64,000 bases of DNA from GCA-002733465 sp965230525 (GTDB lineage Bacteria; Pseudomonadota; Gammaproteobacteria; Enterobacterales; Kangiellaceae), in NCBI GenBank assembly GCA_965230525.1, contig OZ246008.1:4092001-4156000 (forward strand). Direction: 5' to 3'. Made by a program: the position numbers and the translations under genes. This document shows positions 62,234 to 64,000 of this stretch, in pieces (positions within the stretch are counted from its first letter, which is position 1; every line of letters starts with the position of its first letter). The notes below the pieces were generated by a model. The model was not told where the DNA came from. It saw only the letters and a program-made list of their open reading frames with translations, and searched no databases.

Positions 62234-62263
62234 AAAAAAACGCCAGCAATTGTGCTGGCGTTT
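62234..62263 (-). terminator. Terminator of the TPR/TonB gene set
   Basis: On the minus strand CGCCAGC pairs with GCTGGCG around ACAATT and is followed by seven T. It lies 25 bases after the stop of the TPR gene and should end the leftward tonB-TPR transcript. Confidence 0.92.
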
Positions 62264-62286
62264 CAATACTTACAAAGCGAAATCTA

Positions 62287-63579
62287 CTAAAGTTTTGCAG
62301 CATTTGCCTTACGCGTATTTGCATACTTTAAATACTGACCTGCTTGCTTTTTCCATTTCTTGTATTTTTGAGCTTCTTTAAAAGCTGCAATCGAACTGTT
62401 GTACTGTTTCATTTCCAAATAGGCAATACCTTTTCTAAAATGAACTTTTCCGACATCTTTAAGTTTTCCTTTCTGGAGAGCCCTGTTAAAAACTTCAACG
62501 GCTTTCTTATATCTCTCTCTGTCAGATAATAGTTCAGCCTGTTTCACATCATACTCACCAGTATCAGCCTTTGCAGCAGATCTTGCATAAGCATCTATAG
62601 CTTTATCAAGCTCACTTGCTACGTGGAAATTAGCAGCAATATTATCCCAGTTCTTGACCGTATCCTTTACAATTCCCTTTTCAATTCCTTCCTTTAGAAT
62701 TGTTGCTGTACGATAGGGTATATCACTATAGGCAAAAATCGAGGAAAGCTGCTTATAATCATTTTCAGTCTCCATGTACCCCATGACATAAAACATCTCC
62801 ATTACAGCGAGTGCGTCTTCAACCATGTCTTGGTTCATATAAACAGAAGCAAGGTTTCTCCAATAACGCTTTTCGGTAGGAAAATCCAAAATCAATTGTT
62901 TTAATATTGCAATGGTTCCATCAAAGTCTTTGAATTCAAAATGAGCATTCAACAAAATTCCAAATGCGCTTTTGTTTGGCTTACTAGAATGTTTTGCTGC
63001 CCAATAAGCAGGACAGATAGATTCTCTCGTTTTACCCGAATCAAAAAGGATCGCCGAATAAAGAAGGTAGACGTTATCACTGTGTTGGTTAGAATTTTTC
63101 AACCAGCGATTAAGGTACTCAATTGATTTAGCCTTCAAATCATTGCTGTAAAGCATAGATGCAACATTTTGCGTAAGATCTTGCACTTCTTTATGTTGCA
63201 AATATCCCTTACCCAAATCAAGTGCTTGGCTAAAATATTCTGTTGCCTCAATCGATTTACTCTGTTGCGCGTAGGCTAAGCCTATGTATTTCGCAACCGT
63301 AGCTCGAACATATTGGTCCTTGGTATCCATCATCGCTTTAAACAATTCAATTGCTTCAGCGTATTTTTCTTCACCTAGTTTTTCCAATGCTCTCGAAATA
63401 CGTTTGTGAGCTCGCTCTGGTAACCCTCTAATGGGCACCTTAGGAATCTTTAGGTTAGTATCTATCAGGGGCTTACAATTTTTTGTTAAACTAGTTACCG
63501 GAACTGTCGGCGCTGCGCTAGCCGAAAACACACCAGTTAAAGCCAGAACCGGAACAAAAAATAAAAGTTTCTTTTTCAT
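62287..63579 (-). CDS. Periplasmic TPR protein linked to TonB genes
   Basis: A 430-residue protein with a signal peptide (LLFFVPVLALTGVFSASA) and TPR repeats over most of its length (KYAEAIELFKAMM, SIEATEYFSQALDLG, RYKKAVEVFNRALQKG, QYNSSIAAFKEAQKYKK). Proteins of this kind lie downstream of tonB in many marine gammaproteobacteria (the TonB2-type clusters) and are thought to help TonB function. Its start is 28 bases after the TonB stop, so the two are co-transcribed. ATG at 63577-63579. Exact role not established. Confidence 0.82.
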   Translation of the reverse strand: MKKKLLFFVPVLALTGVFSASAAPTVPVTSLTKNCKPLIDTNLKIPKVPIRGLPERAHKRISRALEKLGEEKYAEAIELFKAMMDTKDQYVRATVAKYIGLAYAQQSKSIEATEYFSQALDLGKGYLQHKEVQDLTQNVASMLYSNDLKAKSIEYLNRWLKNSNQHSDNVYLLYSAILFDSGKTRESICPAYWAAKHSSKPNKSAFGILLNAHFEFKDFDGTIAILKQLILDFPTEKRYWRNLASVYMNQDMVEDALAVMEMFYVMGYMETENDYKQLSSIFAYSDIPYRTATILKEGIEKGIVKDTVKNWDNIAANFHVASELDKAIDAYARSAAKADTGEYDVKQAELLSDRERYKKAVEVFNRALQKGKLKDVGKVHFRKGIAYLEMKQYNSSIAAFKEAQKYKKWKKQAGQYLKYANTRKANAAKL

Positions 63580-63606
63580 AATTTCATCTCTTCCAATTCA
63601 GTCTAA

Positions 63607-64000
63607 TTATTCTTTGGCCAAATTAAATTGCATGGTATAGACCATGTTGTGCTGCTCTACGGCTTTGCCATCGACAACTTTTGGCTTAAATTTCCACTTA
63701 TAAATAGCACGTCGAGCATCTCTCTCGAATACACGACGGGGCTGAGCATCAACAAGTTCAACGTTTAATGGAGTACCATCTGGTGAGATTGTGAATTTAA
63801 ATTTAACCCAACCTTCGATACCTTCCATCGCTGCTTTTCTTGGGTATCTTGGTTGAATAATTACCATAGGGATCGCTTCACCGTCACCCATGTTTCCGCC
63901 GCCTGGAGGACCTAAATAAAGACCATTACCAGCGATCGATACGTCAATTTTTTCCATATTAAGGTTCATACTTTGAACCTTAGGCCGCTCTGCCTTTGCT
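63607..64000 (-). CDS. TonB family energy transducer, C-terminal part (cut by window edge)
   Basis: The C-terminal domain of a TonB-type protein that passes inner-membrane energy to outer-membrane receptors. Visible: IPMVIIQPRYPRKAAMEGIEGWVKFKFTISPDGTPLNVELVDAQP, then RRAIYKWKFKPKV, the TonB fold with its YP motif. The reading frame stays open to the window edge beyond the ATG at 63967-63969, with residues AKAERPKVQS before it, so the true start is outside and the protein is only partly seen. Likely the small TonB2-type, with exbB/exbD further along outside the window. Confidence 0.88.
   Translation of the reverse strand, partial: AKAERPKVQSMNLNMEKIDVSIAGNGLYLGPPGGGNMGDGEAIPMVIIQPRYPRKAAMEGIEGWVKFKFTISPDGTPLNVELVDAQPRRVFERDARRAIYKWKFKPKVVDGKAVEQHNMVYTMQFNLAKE

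Larger units (their letters stand above)
61411..62286. other. Gene-free stretch with a diverged short repeat
   Basis: About 875 bases, AT-rich, flanked by two terminators (61433-61461 and 62234-62263). No ORF of support, no tRNA, no clear promoter. Two similar 21-base segments starting TAGCAC and containing ACCTAACC occur at 61579-61599 and 61721-61741 (17 of 21 identical). It may be a decayed gene or the site of a small RNA; nothing decides between these. Confidence 0.4.

Noticed and set aside
1..64000. CRISPR arrays, insertion sequences, prophage or integron
   Set aside because: No regularly spaced direct repeats, transposase, phage or integrase genes were seen. The only tyrosine recombinase is XerD in its usual context.

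Overview
The window looks like chromosomal backbone of a low-to-mid GC marine-type gammaproteobacterium, possibly near the Kangiella/Aliikangiella group. That placement is an inference from gene order and protein style, not a database result. Conserved gammaproteobacterial blocks dominate: murJ-ribF-ileS divergent from rpsT, rplU-rpmA-obgE divergent from ispB, xerD-dsbC, trmJ-cysE-cysteine desulfurase, ffh and rpsP-rimM-trmD-rplS with ypjD and a CorB-type protein alongside, and rnhA-dnaQ near mltD. There is no rRNA, prophage, insertion sequence or CRISPR array. One tRNA (Lys, anticodon UUU) is present. Several genes use TTG starts.

Layout. 1-9.8 kb: ileS (cut by the window edge), ribF, murJ, rpsT, obgE, rpmA, rplU, ispB, a cysteine-cluster protein, pckA, a parvulin and yacG. 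9.9-18 kb: recJ with an RpfE-like protein and an amidohydrolase, a Mth938-domain protein, then a leftward run of thioredoxin-like gene, ogt, xerD and dsbC. 18-25 kb: an ExbD without ExbB, an unknown secreted protein, tRNA-Lys, an OmpR-type two-component pair, a cysteine desulfurase without iscR/iscU, cysE and trmJ. 24.8-25.3 kb holds no gene but has a strong plus-strand terminator with no gene in front of it, a possible small RNA locus. 25.3-32.5 kb: the rplS and ffh region.

32.6-44.4 kb is the least ordinary part. A leftward arm encodes a CxxCH-containing beta-propeller lipoprotein, two outer-membrane beta-barrel proteins (one with an SH3 domain), a TlpA-like thioredoxin, a DUF4266 mini-lipoprotein ending in a Gly/Cys motif, and a DUF3570 protein. 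A divergent rightward arm encodes a mono-haem CxxCH protein, a di-haem CxxCH plus LamG-like lipoprotein, and a Tat-exported DUF1501-like protein. I read these nine genes as one candidate cell-envelope haem-protein/redox system of unknown function.

44.4-50.5 kb: TPR-like and zinc-finger/membrane proteins, dnaQ, rnhA, a methyltransferase-like protein and mltD. 50.5-64 kb is transport-rich: a MarR-GNAT fusion, a NatAB-type ABC exporter, a YIP1 protein, a MacA/MacB-like tripartite exporter core, a large TonB-dependent receptor, about 0.9 kb without genes, then a periplasmic TPR protein and a TonB C-terminal protein running off the window.
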